Shown here: piece by piece, positions 22,770 to 35,371 of the stretch
Layout: the number at the start of each line of letters is the position of its first letter
How positions within the stretch are numbered: the stretch's first letter is position 1
NCBI GenBank assembly: GCA_025738555.1
Contig: JAOVFP010000002.1
Span: 6,758,001-6,822,000, forward strand
DNA length: 64,000 nt
Direction: 5' to 3'
DNA from: Cyathus striatus
Lineage: Eukaryota; Basidiomycota; Agaricomycetes; Agaricales; Nidulariaceae
Program-made: the position numbers and the translations under genes
Notes under the pieces: model-generated
What the model was told of the DNA's origin: nothing
Database searches by the model: none
Seen by the model: the letters and a program-made list of their open reading frames with translations, nothing else

Positions 22770-23370
22770 AGTCGTTGGTGGTATAGCGCAGGTGTAGTGC
22801 TCCAGAGTGTATAAGTATGAATGAGTTGGCGTGGAACGAATGATTGAGGGTATAGATAGAACAATGCAGTCAGTCCTTTGATGGTCAATCCAGTGCGTGT
22901 TGCAACGCGTCTTCCTCGGTACGATCCAATCCAAGCTGGGATATCCTCCCAACTTCTTATAAGTAACACAAAAGCGAAGAAGAACTCAAAGGTGGCTCCA
23001 GGAAACCCAAGTGGGCTCCTCCCTTCCTCTTCCCTTCCAACCTTCCTCCGTGACCGTCTGTCTCCACCTCAAGACTTACCCAATCCGATCGATCTGCACC
23101 AATGCGTTGGGTTATTCCGCCCGGCATGCATGTGCGAGCCAATCGGATGGTGTGTTTGGTGTGGCACGTGCGGATGGGAATATTCATCTGGTGACCGGTT
23201 GCCGAATCGATCCACCCCAATTTCAAATTTGAGAATTTGCATCCACTACACTCGGAGTGTGGACCGGGCGCAGAGTACGTATATACTTGCACGATCCACG
23301 CCCTTCCATTTTTTGGTTGTACGCGCTACGGTGTTCGGGCTGGCCTGGCTAAACGCCAAATAACCTTACA
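22770..23370. other. Upstream region of the phosphatase gene
   Basis: Presumed promoter on the minus strand. Frames seen on both strands here are short and unsupported. Confidence 0.4.
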
Positions 23371-25717
23371 TACAACAAGTCCGGTGAGTAAATAGGATGG
23401 GGGAAAGGGGAAAGCGCGGCTTTATCGGATTATTCTCTCTCCCTACATCACACAGTGGCACACTGGCATCCATACACGCCCTCACTGCTATCATATCATA
23501 TGTCCATGTCCTCACTCAAGAATAGCACCAATTCATCCCACTAATTCACTCCATCATCGATCTGTTCGCTCGCTCGTAAATTCATCCCGCCATCGGAGGA
23601 AGACAAGTGCAGGCTCTCAACTCGCGAGTTAGTTATGTAACTCACCCTCATTGCTGTAACATGCCGGACAGAACGAGGGTGCAAAAATGACAGTGTAAGG
23701 CAAGATGAGGGGACGTATCCAGCCGCCCAGGCTGATTATCAGACGGCGCTCCACAAAGTGGGGCCTCTGTAACCGAGCAAAGGACGGGGGCGAATATGAG
23801 AATAAAGTATCGACGTGAACAAGACGTGAACGGGAGGTGCTAGAGTCACACGACGTTGCATATGTCCAACTAACAACGAGAGGAAAGTCGATCAGACTTT
23901 CATTTTCACTAACTCATTGAAGCTTTCTCTGCTCTTTTATCAACTGACCTTGAGGTCGCAACGCGTTGATGTCCTATCTCCCCACATCATCTCCATCGTC
24001 ATCTTCATCTCCACAACCAACAGCCCCTATACTGTAACAATGACATCAACTTCATCCGAACCTGCGAACCCGCGAACCGCGAAGTTGGTGTAACAGTAAA
24101 GCGATCTAGGCTTTCTGGTGTGTGGGTGTCATGGATGGGATATTTTTGTACTTGACATCTGCTATTTTTACTTCACGAGCAACCAAGGATTAAATAGGTA
24201 CGGGCCTTTAACTTGGGCGAACATCTACTGGAATAGCAAGTTCTACGTCACACGACTTATGTACTTGACTGCGTACGGAGTGAATGAATGTGAGACGGTG
24301 ACTTGAATAACGGCTAATTATCTCCGTTTGCAGGTCCATATTCTCTAGTATCGATCCATAATCCAGTTTCTATACTTCAGGTAAGTTCTTGTCTCTGAAC
24401 ATCGATTGTGTTTGACATCAACATATCCATTGCAAGGCTCACTCTTATCGAAGTGTAGGATCTCTGCCAACTTACGGGTTTCAGAAGAAAACGAGCTGTG
24501 CATCCACCTCTTATTAGGCGAGCATCCGGTAAAGTAGCAAGTCCACGTCAAACGTTGAATTTACAACGTATTTACCAGTAGTAGATTTGAAGGGAAAGCT
24601 ATATATCCATGATCTTATCGAGTGTGAACGTGTTAATTACTCCTCACCTCTCCAAGCCAATCTTCCACTCTTATCACCCCGTGAGTTCTTAACAGCTTAT
24701 TCACAAAACCTTATCATCTTTCCAGAACTTAAGAACCACTCACTGGAAGACCTCTTTCGTCCGAGTCATAAAACAGGAGTATTATTAGATTCGTCGAATA
24801 GGTGAGTATTTTTAACTTGTTGCGGAAGATCACAGAACTGGAACGAACACTAGCGAATGTCCTTGGAATAGATGTGTGAAATCGCTTGAGTATAATGTAT
24901 GTACTGCTGCTAGTTAACCGAACATTATTCACCGTAGCTTTTAGATGAACCTCAATACTCGAGTTATACACAGAAGTGGTCGGAACACTGATACAAAGTT
25001 AAAGTTGCGAAGGATAGTTCTGGTATCTCTCTCTGTCGTACTATACTCTCCTTCGTACTATCAGTCAGGCTGTGAATTCGAAACATTCGTACACGTATGC
25101 AGGGGGCACTCAGGACCAGACGTGGTCCGTATTTCGTGTCTCGTATGGAGTTATAAGAGAGACATCAATAGCACCTGCGTTCCGCACACCGGCTGTACCT
25201 GAGGCGTATGAAGCTATTTTTCAGCCAACTGGCGGTAGCAAATGTATCGTATGATTCAACCCACCTATTCCAAACGATATACGAACAACTCTTCGTTTCC
25301 ACCACGAATCTGGACGCTTGCAAAGTGAAGGTATTGCAGCAAAATATGAACATATGGATGCGCGAATGTCCTTAAGGATGACACGCATGTGAGATCACAT
25401 TGATCTACTCAGGGGGACATTCATACCCAGGAGACCTCAATTTCGTACATGGAAAGCGAAGCGACATAAAATTCTGTCTGTTATGTCGACGCAAATATAT
25501 CCTGCATTAACCAAAGCTCCATAGTGGACTTTCTCATTTCAATTTGAACGAGAGGCGAATATCCCCTGGAATGTACGTTGGACTCATCTACAGATGAAAT
25601 TACTAAAGATGGTCAGATCTTTTATTGGGTATACGAATGTGCCAGCTACCCTGGCAGTATATTTATTGACAAAGCATATTTACGTATCGTAAGGAAAGGA
25701 CCATACATTGACTGCTG
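23371..25717. other. Unresolved region, possibly a short-exon gene on plus
   Basis: A pyrimidine-rich leader is followed by an ATG near 24039 (MTSTSSEPANPRTAKL, then GTGTAA). Short segments with good splice borders follow, for example an exon-like stretch at about 24334-24380 bounded by TTTGCAG and GTAAGT. Longer open stretches occur at 24587-24800 (REFLTAYSQNLIIFPELKNH) and 25085-25250 (TQDQTWSVFRVSYGVIRE). I could not join them into one frame and do not recognise a family. It may be a real gene with many small exons or a decayed one. Confidence 0.3.
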
Positions 25718-27349
25718 TTATATATGAGGCAGGAAATTTGACCACTGCACGGTCTCGAGGGTGCGGGGAGGAAGTCCTCTAAGCGCCAGCAAGGATTCCA
25801 GCATTAGATAATATCGAAATACTAGATAAGCTGGAGCAAGAGTAACTATAGCCATAGCAACAAAAAACTGCACAACCAATGAGTTTTCGGTCATATCTGA
25901 AGTAGCAAACAGCATGGCAATAACCATGTTCAGATCCAATGAGACTGGGACGACAATTGCTGAAATTCTCCACAATATTTTTTCCACCGTGGTTGAGAAA
26001 TGAGCGTCCCAGGCAATGCAGTGGATCAGGCCGAACATTGTCCCGCATGATAACGGTATAGCCTTTGACTTTAGTTCATCCATGTACTTGTTGGGATCAG
26101 CCTGGTCGACAGAAAAGTACATGGAAACTCTCCTTGGATATATATTATGCCCTTCATTGTCTACCATTTGCCACATTGGCCCCATGAAAGGCCACCAGAG
26201 AGTCACATTGAATATTGTGAACGCAGGGCCTTCCTCCGGGTCATGTAGTGAGGTGTGTATCGCTGCATGGGCGGCTCTGCCAATGGAATGTATGGTATCG
26301 TAGAGCTTCATTAAATGATGTACGACACATCCAAAAAGATGACGAATGCATGCCATCCAGCTGTACCACAGTTTCAATTTTTGACCGGTTGAAGAAGCAA
26401 AGTTCTGCACCGTCGCAACCTTAGCTTCTTGGTCGCTAGTGGGCCCGTCGTTATTTTCTTCAACAATTACAGTATGTGGTGCGCTTTCTTGTGCGGTGTC
26501 ATCCTCCCCACCACCGCCAACACTGTTCTCGGCGGCATCCAAATAAATCGGGTAGCTGACATCAAAGGGCTTACTGAACCACACAAGAGATAGCAATGAT
26601 GTACTTGAAATAATAGCGAGTGTTACCACCTCCAGCTGTGCCAAAGGCAGTCCTTGAGCATGTCGTCCGATACACTGTATAACAAACCAGAGTGTCTGTA
26701 CAAGGAGAATAATCTTTGATAGACCATCTGCCTTGCTCTTGTCCTTGATCTCCTCTTCTTTAATGTCTGGGAATGAAATCTTCTGTTTTTCGAGAAAGTC
26801 ACTGAACTTCTGAGGATCTAATACTCCTGAGTACCCCTCAGATCGCAGGTGAAACCCCCCCATTTGAAGGAAGTGGGCGTGCTTCATGGTCCAGTTGCGT
26901 CCTTAATGTATAACGCAAATAATTTAATATTGCAAAATGTCTGAGCGATAGCACCCACCTGGCTCCTTATACTGACGAAAAATCATTCCCGCACCCACCC
27001 TTTGGCGATATGCCCACGTGAGGACAAGTTCAGGAGCTAAAATACTCCAGTACATGATTTTAAGCCGTCTCCACAAAGGTTTCCAACCTTCCTCATTCGG
27101 ATCGGGGACATTTGGATGTATAGAGACCCAGGTGCAAAGAAAAAGTGTCGAGGCACAGCTCCATATAATGTCAAGTATAGATCGCTGATTGCAATTACAA
27201 AGTGGCTCAGAGTCGAGGGAAGTTGCATTGAGGGAGGAAAGTGATATCGGAAGCAAGTAACTTGATGGTGCATGCTGCATTGGAGATGCATCCACTGATC
27301 CAGGGTATACATTTCGAAATATCAGATAAATGAGGAGATAGAAAAGCAT
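25718..27349 (-). CDS. Multi-pass membrane protein, copy 1, 524 aa
   Basis: Exon 1 is 26959-27349 and exon 2 is 25718-26901; the 57-nt intron 26902-26958 has GTGGGT and TTAAG ends. I chose ATG 27349 because it opens a hydrophobic MLFYLLIYLIF segment that starts the paralogue at 28399-30019 in the same way. Hydrophobic spans include WSCASTLFLCTWVSI, LSKIILLVQTLWFVIQ, VVTLAIISSTSLLSLVW and VVQFFVAMAIVTLAPAYLVF. Conserved signatures are HPNVPDPNEEGWKPLWRRLK, NWTMKHAHFLQMGGFHLR and the C-terminal LALRGLPPRTLETVQWSNF. This is a family I associate with mushroom genomes (expanded, no known function). The middle part (about 270-330) is hydrophilic, acidic and variable between paralogues. Confidence 0.8.
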
Positions 27350-28398
27350 TACACAGCAAGTGATCAGTTTCGACAGAGACGAGACAGTACGAGTGAAAAA
27401 TAATTCCAAGAAGCATTTTATACCAGATCCTCGCTCAAACGCATCAATTATAATTGAGCTCCGGTGCCCGGCACGGCGGCACCGCAGCTTATCGGTTATC
27501 GGCTGTCCAGACTCCATACGCGTTCCACTTGTGTTCTCCACCTAATCCCTCCTCCCTACTCACCTGTTCCAATCTTTCCTCAGATTATACCTCTTCGCTC
27601 ACTGTCCTGACACAATGCCCATCCACTGTGACACTCCGATCTCTCAAAATAACTATGACATCGGCACCGAATCAAGACCCTGAGTTTGACAAGAAAACTC
27701 TTATCTCATCGCAAACTCTTCAATTACTCAGTCTTTCAATTTTTCTTGCTCAAGTTTTCCATTCACTAGTAGTGTTTTAATCTATTCTTTTTATATTATT
27801 CTTCATTCCTCTATCAGATGTATACAGCCTTACTACTCTTAGATTTATTTGTGTTTTTCAGTATTTAAACTCCTGTAGATACTTTATAGACAATCTAAGC
27901 AAGTTTACATCGTCTCCCATCGTAATTCTAAGTTAATACGTCGTCTCAACACTTTCACTGTCAAATTACTCGACATTATGCTTTTTTCATCTTTTTTTCA
28001 TGCTGGGACTTCGTTTTGAAGTTCTTTCTCTCTCGTTATGTTACAAATTATCATTTTCTATTCTAACTTCGTTCCTCTCACCTTAGGACACCCCGTCAGA
28101 CAGATGTCTCAACCACTCACAATATTTAACTTTGTCAGGTACACCCATTTTCCTGTAATTCAAAGCTGGGAGATGTGGAAAATAATTTGATTGTCATTTA
28201 GAGTATGCGTGTGAAATCATACGATAATATTGTTATTATTCGTTGAAAGATAGCCACGTCCGCCTCAGGTTCAACCGATATGTAGAAGACTAGTGCTAGA
28301 TCACAGAACTGAAAATGAAATTACAAAAGATGATCAGAGAATCTTTATCAGAGTGTATACGAAACACCAGTATAGACATTAGCATAGTTCGAATACTG
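27350..28398. other. Intergenic between membrane paralogues
   Basis: T-rich sequence with no gene. Parts of 27470-28140 resemble 30780-31340 upstream of the second copy (for example TACGCGTTCC-ACTTGTGT against TACGCGTTCC-GCTAGTGT), so the duplication unit includes 5' flanking DNA. Confidence 0.5.
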
Positions 28399-30019
28399 TC
28401 ACATATGAGGGAGGAAGTTAGACCACTGCACGGTCTCGAGTGCGCGGGGAGGAAGTTCCCTAAGCGCCAACAAGGATTCCAGCATTAGATAATACCGAGA
28501 TGCTAGATAAGCTGGAACAAGAATGAACAGACTTATACACACCGCAACAATAAGTGATATTGTGATCCGTTTTGAATCATCAATTATCACTGACAGATAC
28601 ATGAGTAGATCCAGTGAGGCAGGAATGGCGATCGCTGAAATTTGCCACAAAGTTTTTTCCACTGTGGTTGGGAAATGGGCATCCCACGCAATGCGGTAAA
28701 TCATGCCGGACAGTGTCCCATACGATAATGGTATGGCAAATTCTTTTAGTCTATCCATGTACTTGTTGCGAGTATGCTGATTAACACAAAAGTACATGGA
28801 AACCCTCCCTGGATATACAACATGTCCCCCATTTTGTATCATTGTCCCTATTGGCATTACGAAGGGCCACTTGAGAGTCACATTGAGTATTGTGGACAGA
28901 ACGCCTCCTTCATGTAGTGATGTAAGTATCGCCATGTGAACGCTTTACCAATGGAACATACGGTGTTGCAGAGTTTCCTTAAATGATGTACAACAACACA
29001 TCCAGAAAGATAATGAATGCTTTCCGCGTAACACAATTTCAATTTCCGAATGGTTGAAGTATCATTTTCCATCGTCAGAGCCTTTACCTGGTTAGCTGCT
29101 TGGCCACTATTCGGGCCATCGCTATTTCCTTCAACAGGTATCATGTACAATGGTGTGCACTCTTGTGTGGTGTCATTCTTCCCTTTACCGTCAACAATGT
29201 CGTCGGCGGCTTCTAGATAAATTGGGTGCCTAGCATCAAAGGGTTTGCTCAACCACAAAAGAGATAACACCGATGTGCTTGAAATAATAGCGAGTGTTAC
29301 TACCTCCAACTGCGCCAAAGGTAGTCCTTGAGCGCGTCTTCCGATGCACTGTATAACAAACCAAAGTGTCTGTACGAGGAAAACAATCTTTGACAGGCCA
29401 TCTGCCTTGCTCTTGTCCTGGATCTCCTCTTTCGTGATGTTTGGGAATGATATCATCTGTTTTTTGAGAAAGTCACTGAATTTTTTAGGGTCCAATACTC
29501 CTGAGTACTCCTTAGATCGCAGATGAAACCCCCCCATTTGAAGGAAGTGAGCGTGCTTCATGGTCCAGTCTCGTTCTTGATGTATAGTATAAATAAGTCC
29601 GGAAAAACGACGAGAAGGGAGTACTCACCAGGCATCTTATATTGATGAAATAACATTCTTGCACCCACATATTGGTGAGACGCCCATGTAAGGACAAGTT
29701 CTGGAGCTACAATACTCCAGTACATGATTTTAAGCCGTCTCCACAAGGTTTTCCAGCCCTCCTCATTCGGATCAGGGACATTTGGATGGATAGTAACCCA
29801 GGTGCAAAGAAAAAGTGTCGTAGCACAGCCCCATATAATATCGAGTACGGATCGCTGATTGCAGTTACACAGTGGCGCAGAATCGAGGGAAGTTGTTTTG
29901 AGGGAGGAAAGTGATATCGGAAGCGAGTAACTTGATGCTGCTTCCAGCATGGGAGATGCATCCACCGAACTAGGGGATACATTTCGAAATATCAGATAAA
30001 TGATGACGTAGAAGAGCAT
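28399..30019 (-). CDS. Multi-pass membrane protein, copy 2 (frame uncertain)
   Basis: Paralogue of 25718-27349 with the same architecture. Exon 1 is 29629-30019 (391 nt, the same length as in copy 1), the intron is 29576-29628, then RDWTMKHAHFLQMGGF follows. The frame breaks near 28940 relative to copy 1. Either a 1-bp deletion has occurred (GCN-GTT became GC-GTT), or a 41-nt intron (28908-28948, GTAAAG...ATGAAG) is spliced, which restores the frame and gives exons 28949-29575 and 28399-28907 and a 508-residue protein. Both readings fit. The C-terminus ends in the same LETVQWSNFLPHM. If the intron is not used the product stops early and the gene is a pseudogene. Confidence 0.65.
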
Positions 30020-30487
30020 TTTATAGTAAGTGATCAGTTCGACAATGACGAGACAGTATGAAGAAAAAGATGATCCCAAGAAGTGTTTTATATTAGATCC
30101 TACGAACATCAAGGAAACTTCCTATCAAGAAATACTTATAATTAGTGGTGATCTAACTAGAGACCATTCCATTCTCAATCATAAATCATGCGCTCAAGCG
30201 CTCATTGTTTGCTTACATTATATATATATATAACTTACTTAAATCTAACATTTTCTGCTATGAGATGGGCCGAAGGATGGTAGTAGTGCACTCATTTTTT
30301 AGTAAGTCGGTCATGCAGTAACGTAATCTGAGTTTCATACAACTTGCAGTCCGTTCTAGTTCTAAGCAATAGTTGCTTGCTTTAATGCCCAAGGATAAAA
30401 ATAGAGACAATGCTGCGCATCACTGCGATCTAGTTGGCATTGTGATTAAAACGTACCCACCAGGCCTCCTGCGGGCCGAGGTGCCAG

Positions 30488-30522
30488 GGCCGAGTACGGT
30501 GTTCCAGAACCGCATGCTTTTT
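30488..30522 (-). repeat. Dispersed ~35-bp repeat, copy 1
   Basis: Read on the minus strand: AAAAAGCATGCGGTTCTGG followed by AACACCGTACTCGGCC. Near-identical to copies at 31692 and 33272. Confidence 0.7.
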
Positions 30523-31691
30523 ACTTCTTGTTTTTCATCAGTTCTAATGTCTAAGCGAAGGACCTCTAGGCTCTGATGGATTACATAATGGTTCATCTTT
30601 ACTCCTACCAACTCTCCCCTCATTCGTTATAATTACTCTTCGAACTTTGTCCATAATATGAATGCCTAATTGAATTGTGTATGTAAGCTGACAATGTCTA
30701 CACTGCAGAATTTGATAGAATTCGGCATAGTGAGAGGTTCGGTAACAAGTTACGTAATCTTCAAAATCGCGCTAGGGTGACGCGTTCGTACGCGTTCCGC
30801 TAGTGTCTCAACTCGATGTCAACCTCTCCTCAGCCCCCAGCTCAACCCCCGCACACCATCCCAATAATCACTGCCTTGATATTGTACTCAGATCCGAGGA
30901 ATATTTAAACGTGTCAAGATCTTTCCTGCGCTACCAATACCACTCGAACTTGACACTAACTCGACATCCGACTCGGACTCATTCCTCAAGAATCGAGATT
31001 GAACACTTTCAAATTTATTTTTTTATTCCTTTGTTGTATTTTAGCTCCATATTTTACCACCATCCTGCAGTAATCTATTCAATTTAAGTTTAATTATTTT
31101 ATTCAGTATATATTCTGCTGTATTGTCTTCAAGTTTACAACTCTCTAATCAAGTTTTGCACCATCTCGTAGTAGCTTTATAAATATCTTACACTGTTTTA
31201 ACAATCTCTCTTTCAGCTTACTTAGTTCTACGCTGTTGCCGCCTCTCGTTTAAGCTGAAACTTCATTTGACTGAGTTCAATCTCTTTTGTTACGTTGCAA
31301 GCTAGGCTCCTTTTATCTGTCTACAGTCTAAATATCAGTACAAGATGAGGGTGTAGAAATTTGTTAGAAAGTATTCACATATCCCGGAACTAGACTTTAG
31401 TTATGGACACAGAACTCAAGAACAACTTAAGAATGTGTCGAACACGAACAGACCCATTACAAATTACACAATGTGTTATGTATTCACCATCTCGAGAGTA
31501 TCGAATACTTAACTTTAATTATACTTGATTCCATAGCTCTGCGTGGGAATTTATCTTTCATTCCGCTGACACCCAGCGCTCCGATGTGTATACAAAAGTG
31601 ATCTGAATTCAGAGAAAACTTGTTTGACCAGACCAGTATATAATGACCGTTAGGTAATCCATCAGAGAATCTTCGCTTAAGTAAAGCTGAT

Positions 31692-31730
31692 TAAAAAAGC
31701 ATGCGGTTCTGGAACACCGTACCCGAGGCC
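31692..31730 (+). repeat. Dispersed ~35-bp repeat, copy 2
   Basis: AAAAAAGCATGCGGTTCTGG followed by AACACCGTACCCGAGGCC. Confidence 0.7.
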
Positions 31731-32129
31731 GTGGCACTGTGCGAGAGTATATACATCAGTATTGGACAGCCTAAACTGAGTGCCCAGATTGGTTGGTCTG
31801 TTTTCGCAGATATGGTTAATCACTACATACAGACACCTACCATGTAGTGGAGATTTCGATAGCAAAAATGTTAAGCTTGACCAGGCTGAGCACTACCCTA
31901 TTCACCTCTATAAATTCACAATTTCTCATTTCATGGACTACCAAATATGAACTACAGAATATTGCAACATTACTATAACAACGCCTCGCTCGAGTCGCTC
32001 AGCCCGCACTCCACCGGTTTCTCTAGACATGCAAACTTGCCTCCAACCACCCAAGCTTCATTTCCCCCATATACTATCCAAACCACAACTACATCCCTTT
32101 CTGCGATATCTATGGTCTCCCAGAAGCAA

Positions 32130-32760
32130 AGACGTTAGGCTGAGGCACGCAGGTTTCTCTGAGTTCGTTGAAGTGCACGATAAGTAGAGCTGGGGATAGG
32201 CTATTAGGTCGGACCCAGTGGAGATGTTGAATTGGGTACCGGAGAAGGGGTACGAGGCGAGGTTGAGCCGAGTGAGAGTGGAGATGTCGAGTTGGGCACC
32301 AGAGGAGGGTACGAGGCGGGGCTGTTTGAGCATTCGTGGGTGGGGAGGAGGCCACCACAGTATAAGAGGTATTCTATGATCTGGGTGGGGGGTAGCGGGT
32401 TAGTACTGTGGATGAGAATCAATGGTTTTAACAACGTACATGTAATCAGTACCAGGATCCAACCCAATCTTATTCATAACTACAGTGCCAGCCTTCTTCA
32501 CCTCTTCATCGAGCTCCTGTATGGTGCGGGAGATATAGTTTGTAGCTACGACGTGCACTTTGCCATTGATAGCAGCTTTAATCACTCGCGTGTGGTAGGT
32601 GTACAGAACGAGGGAGATGGCGAGGTTGCGCACTGCCACGACGCTTTCCTTTGCATTAATGGTTCACGAGGGACATGGCAAAGGGAGATGACGGGGTCAT
32701 GTGCTGGCGGGGGCTGCCACGGTGCTTTCGAGTGCATTTGCATTGTTCATGTCAGGGAAA
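32130..32760 (-). pseudogene. Saccharopine reductase (LYS9-like) fragment
   Basis: A minus-strand piece at about 32400-32700 carries the conserved central region of saccharopine dehydrogenase (NADP+, L-glutamate-forming), the penultimate lysine-biosynthesis step of fungi. Visible are ISLVLYTYHTRVIKAAI, GKVHVVATNYIS, VVMNKIGLDPGTDYMY and VVKTID. A second piece in another frame (about 32300-32380) gives YLLYCGGLLPTHECSNSP, matching the next conserved block. The N-terminal Rossmann motif and most of the C-terminus are missing, a stop separates the two pieces, and a short part upstream appears duplicated. This is a dead fragment; the functional gene must lie elsewhere. Confidence 0.7.
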
Positions 32761-34386
32761 ATAGGCAACCTGTCAGCTAGCACGAACATTGGTTAAGCGG
32801 GTAGATGCTTTGAATGGGTGCATACGTACTTCGGGTGTTTGACTGGTCCCGACTTCCAGCCTTCAGGTCCCATCCCCGTAGATTTGATGATAATGATCGT
32901 TTTCACCTCCTGGTGTCTGAACCTGCTTGTTGGGACATCCTTTTTCGTTGTAGACATCGAGGGAGTGGCGGTTGTGGAAGTCAGGTCAGTGAGCGCGAGA
33001 TGATGGTGTCGCTCTGGCATAGTAGCAACATAGTTAATACAGTACAGCTAATGATTAATAATGCAGATGAATCGATGGGCATCAGTGTATGTATGTGTAT
33101 ATGACAGTACTTAGGCACTCGTACATACCTCGAACATCTAACTTCCTGCCCTGTGGATTTGACGACGGAGAAGCTCACAGTCGCCAATGCAGTTGAATGC
33201 ACTGAGGTTGAACGATGACGGCAAGGTGACAAGAGCAAGACCTGCACTTAACACTGAGCGCTGAGCAAATTTGAAAAAGCTTGCGGTTCTGGAACACCGT
33301 AGCCGAGACATAGGTCTGCTGAGCATGGAGACCTTTATCAACTATATACCTGCAGATATTAATTATTCAAGGAGCATCATTTTCCGAAGACAAAACGAGA
33401 TTACCGATGCTCATATTATTTTTGGTTCTATAAGCTGTAACTGAACATCGCAGGAAATATCTTTCAGCTAACAAGTAACATGTTGATGGGATGACTCGGA
33501 TGTTGCACACCTATTCCAAAAGTGCATCAGCTGTCAACGTTAACATGAACGGAAAATGGCATTTCGGTTTATCTCGCTTACAGCGCTTTGCATATCGATA
33601 TAGATTTGCAATTCTACTAGTGTATAGCTAAGTTATACGGCCATCAATGCCGACCCCACAGCCAAACCACTGGAATTTAGTGGTCTCATTGGTGTGCCCG
33701 CTTAGTGCCTTCCACGATGCCAATTCCCGCTGCTTACCTCAGACCTGCTATGCCTGCTATCCATCTTTGGGATGGTCTGGTCAATCTCACCTTCAGCCTG
33801 GCTTGGATCATGCTGTTGGAACTTAGCTATATTGCTACCGAAATTGTAAGTCTATACCGATAAGTATGCAAAGCGCTGTAAGACATTTAGATATTTAATC
33901 TAGGTTTTTAGACCCTGAAGAAAGCTATCCCAAGCTATCCAGTAATTTTAATGAGTTGGCTCACAGGTAATTGAGCTGCATGGCAGGAAGCGCAATGGTC
34001 CTTACTATTCTAGGTTTATCGAGATGTAGCATATATAACAGGGGACTAGGGAAGCTAGGGACTAGAGACACGAGGAGACACGGCATCAACTCAACACCGC
34101 ACTTGTACCCACATCATTACACTTTAATTCGAAACGACTCGATCCAAGTTCCTGGGCTTCAATGTACGCGATCGACCATCAGGATAAGCCTTGCGCAACG
34201 CTTCGCACATATGCCACAAAGTATAAGTACCCTTCACCAATCGTAAAAAGAGTGCTATTGACCATAAACTAGTGACTTACACTCCATTCTGTCCTTTCAA
34301 CTACTTGTATACAGCAAGCTCCCAGCTCTCATCTAAAGCCTGGTCTGAACTACCATTCCTCCAATTCATTCATTAGCTTGTCTTCT
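32761..34386. other. Intergenic, no gene recognised
   Basis: Scattered short frames only. Contains the third copy of the dispersed ~35-bp repeat at 33272-33308. The part just before 34387 is the presumed promoter of the second GTPase. Confidence 0.4.
33272..33308 (+). repeat. Dispersed ~35-bp repeat, copy 3
   Basis: GAAAAAGCTTGCGGTTCTGG followed by AACACCGTAGCCGAG. Confidence 0.65.
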
Positions 34387-35371
34387 ATGACCAAACGCAA
34401 GATTCAGAAAGTTTGGAATGAGCAAAAAACAGCTGTTAAACGGGGAGACACTATATTGCAAGACGGAAAATCGTCCGACATAGTTATTCCGTGCGTATAT
34501 GATATCAACTTATCCATGCAGCATAATGACTTGTGCGAAATTCAGTATTTTAGGCAAGACAGGAGTGGGAAAAAGCACGGTACGATAAATTCAGCTGCTT
34601 CTCGGAATACAATTGATTTATTGATGAGGTAGTTCATAAATGCACTTATTGGGCAGGATAAAATGGAGGTTGGACATGATATGATGACTTGTACGAAAAC
34701 GATACAACATACCATCGTGAATAATCCAAGGAATGCCAATCAGCGACTAGTTATTGTTGACACTCCCAGCTTTGATATCATTGACATCAGGGATGACGAA
34801 ATTTTGCGGCGATTTTCGGTGTGGCTAGCTACTTCGTGAGCATGCAGTACATGTTTCTACCCTCGCCGATATAACTAACTTCTTCTGTATAAGTTATACC
34901 GCAGAAACTAAAATCGGTGGCGTCATCTACCTTCACGATATTTCCGACTGTTCCATGGGTGCGACCACAACCAGAAACCTGGAGATTTTCCAAAGATTAT
35001 GTGGACTAGACAGTTTTCATTCGTTCATACTTGGGACCACGAAGTGGGATTCTGTGAAGCCATCTGTTGGAAGCCTACGTGAAGAGGAGCTCCTGAAGAA
35101 CTACTGGAATAATATGATTAGCAGTGGCTCTTCAGTGTATAGATTTAAGAATACAGGCCCATCTGCCTGGAATATGGTCGATAAGATTTTGGACGGAGTA
35201 GAGTTAGAGCAGAACATTGGCGCACTTCTCTTGCAAAAAGAGCTAGTAGATCATCAGAAGAAAATTAAAGACACGGAAGCAGGACGAGCGCTCACATATA
35301 CTTCCCAACAATATGCAGAGACGCTAAAGCCATCTGTTCAGAAGCGGCTTCGGGCTATGTTTCATCTTTAA
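34387..35371 (+). CDS. P-loop GTPase, short paralogue, 272 aa
   Basis: Exons 34387-34490, 34546-34579, 34633-34835 and 34894-35371 total 819 nt in one frame. Intron positions and phases equal those of the 17084-20010 gene, including the 34-nt P-loop exon. Motifs are P-loop GKTGVGKS at residues 38-45, VDTPSF at 88-93, GGVIYLHDISD and LGTTKWDS. After the G domain the protein keeps only the EAGRAL helix and a short basic end (KRLRAMFHL), so it lacks the repeated tail of its large paralogue. It belongs to the same fungal G-domain family, with probable GTP binding and an unknown role. Confidence 0.85.

Larger units (their letters stand above)
30020..32120. other. Intergenic with dispersed repeats
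   Basis: No gene recognised. Contains two of three copies of a roughly 35-bp dispersed repeat and T-rich tracts related to the upstream region of copy 1 of the membrane gene. Confidence 0.4.
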
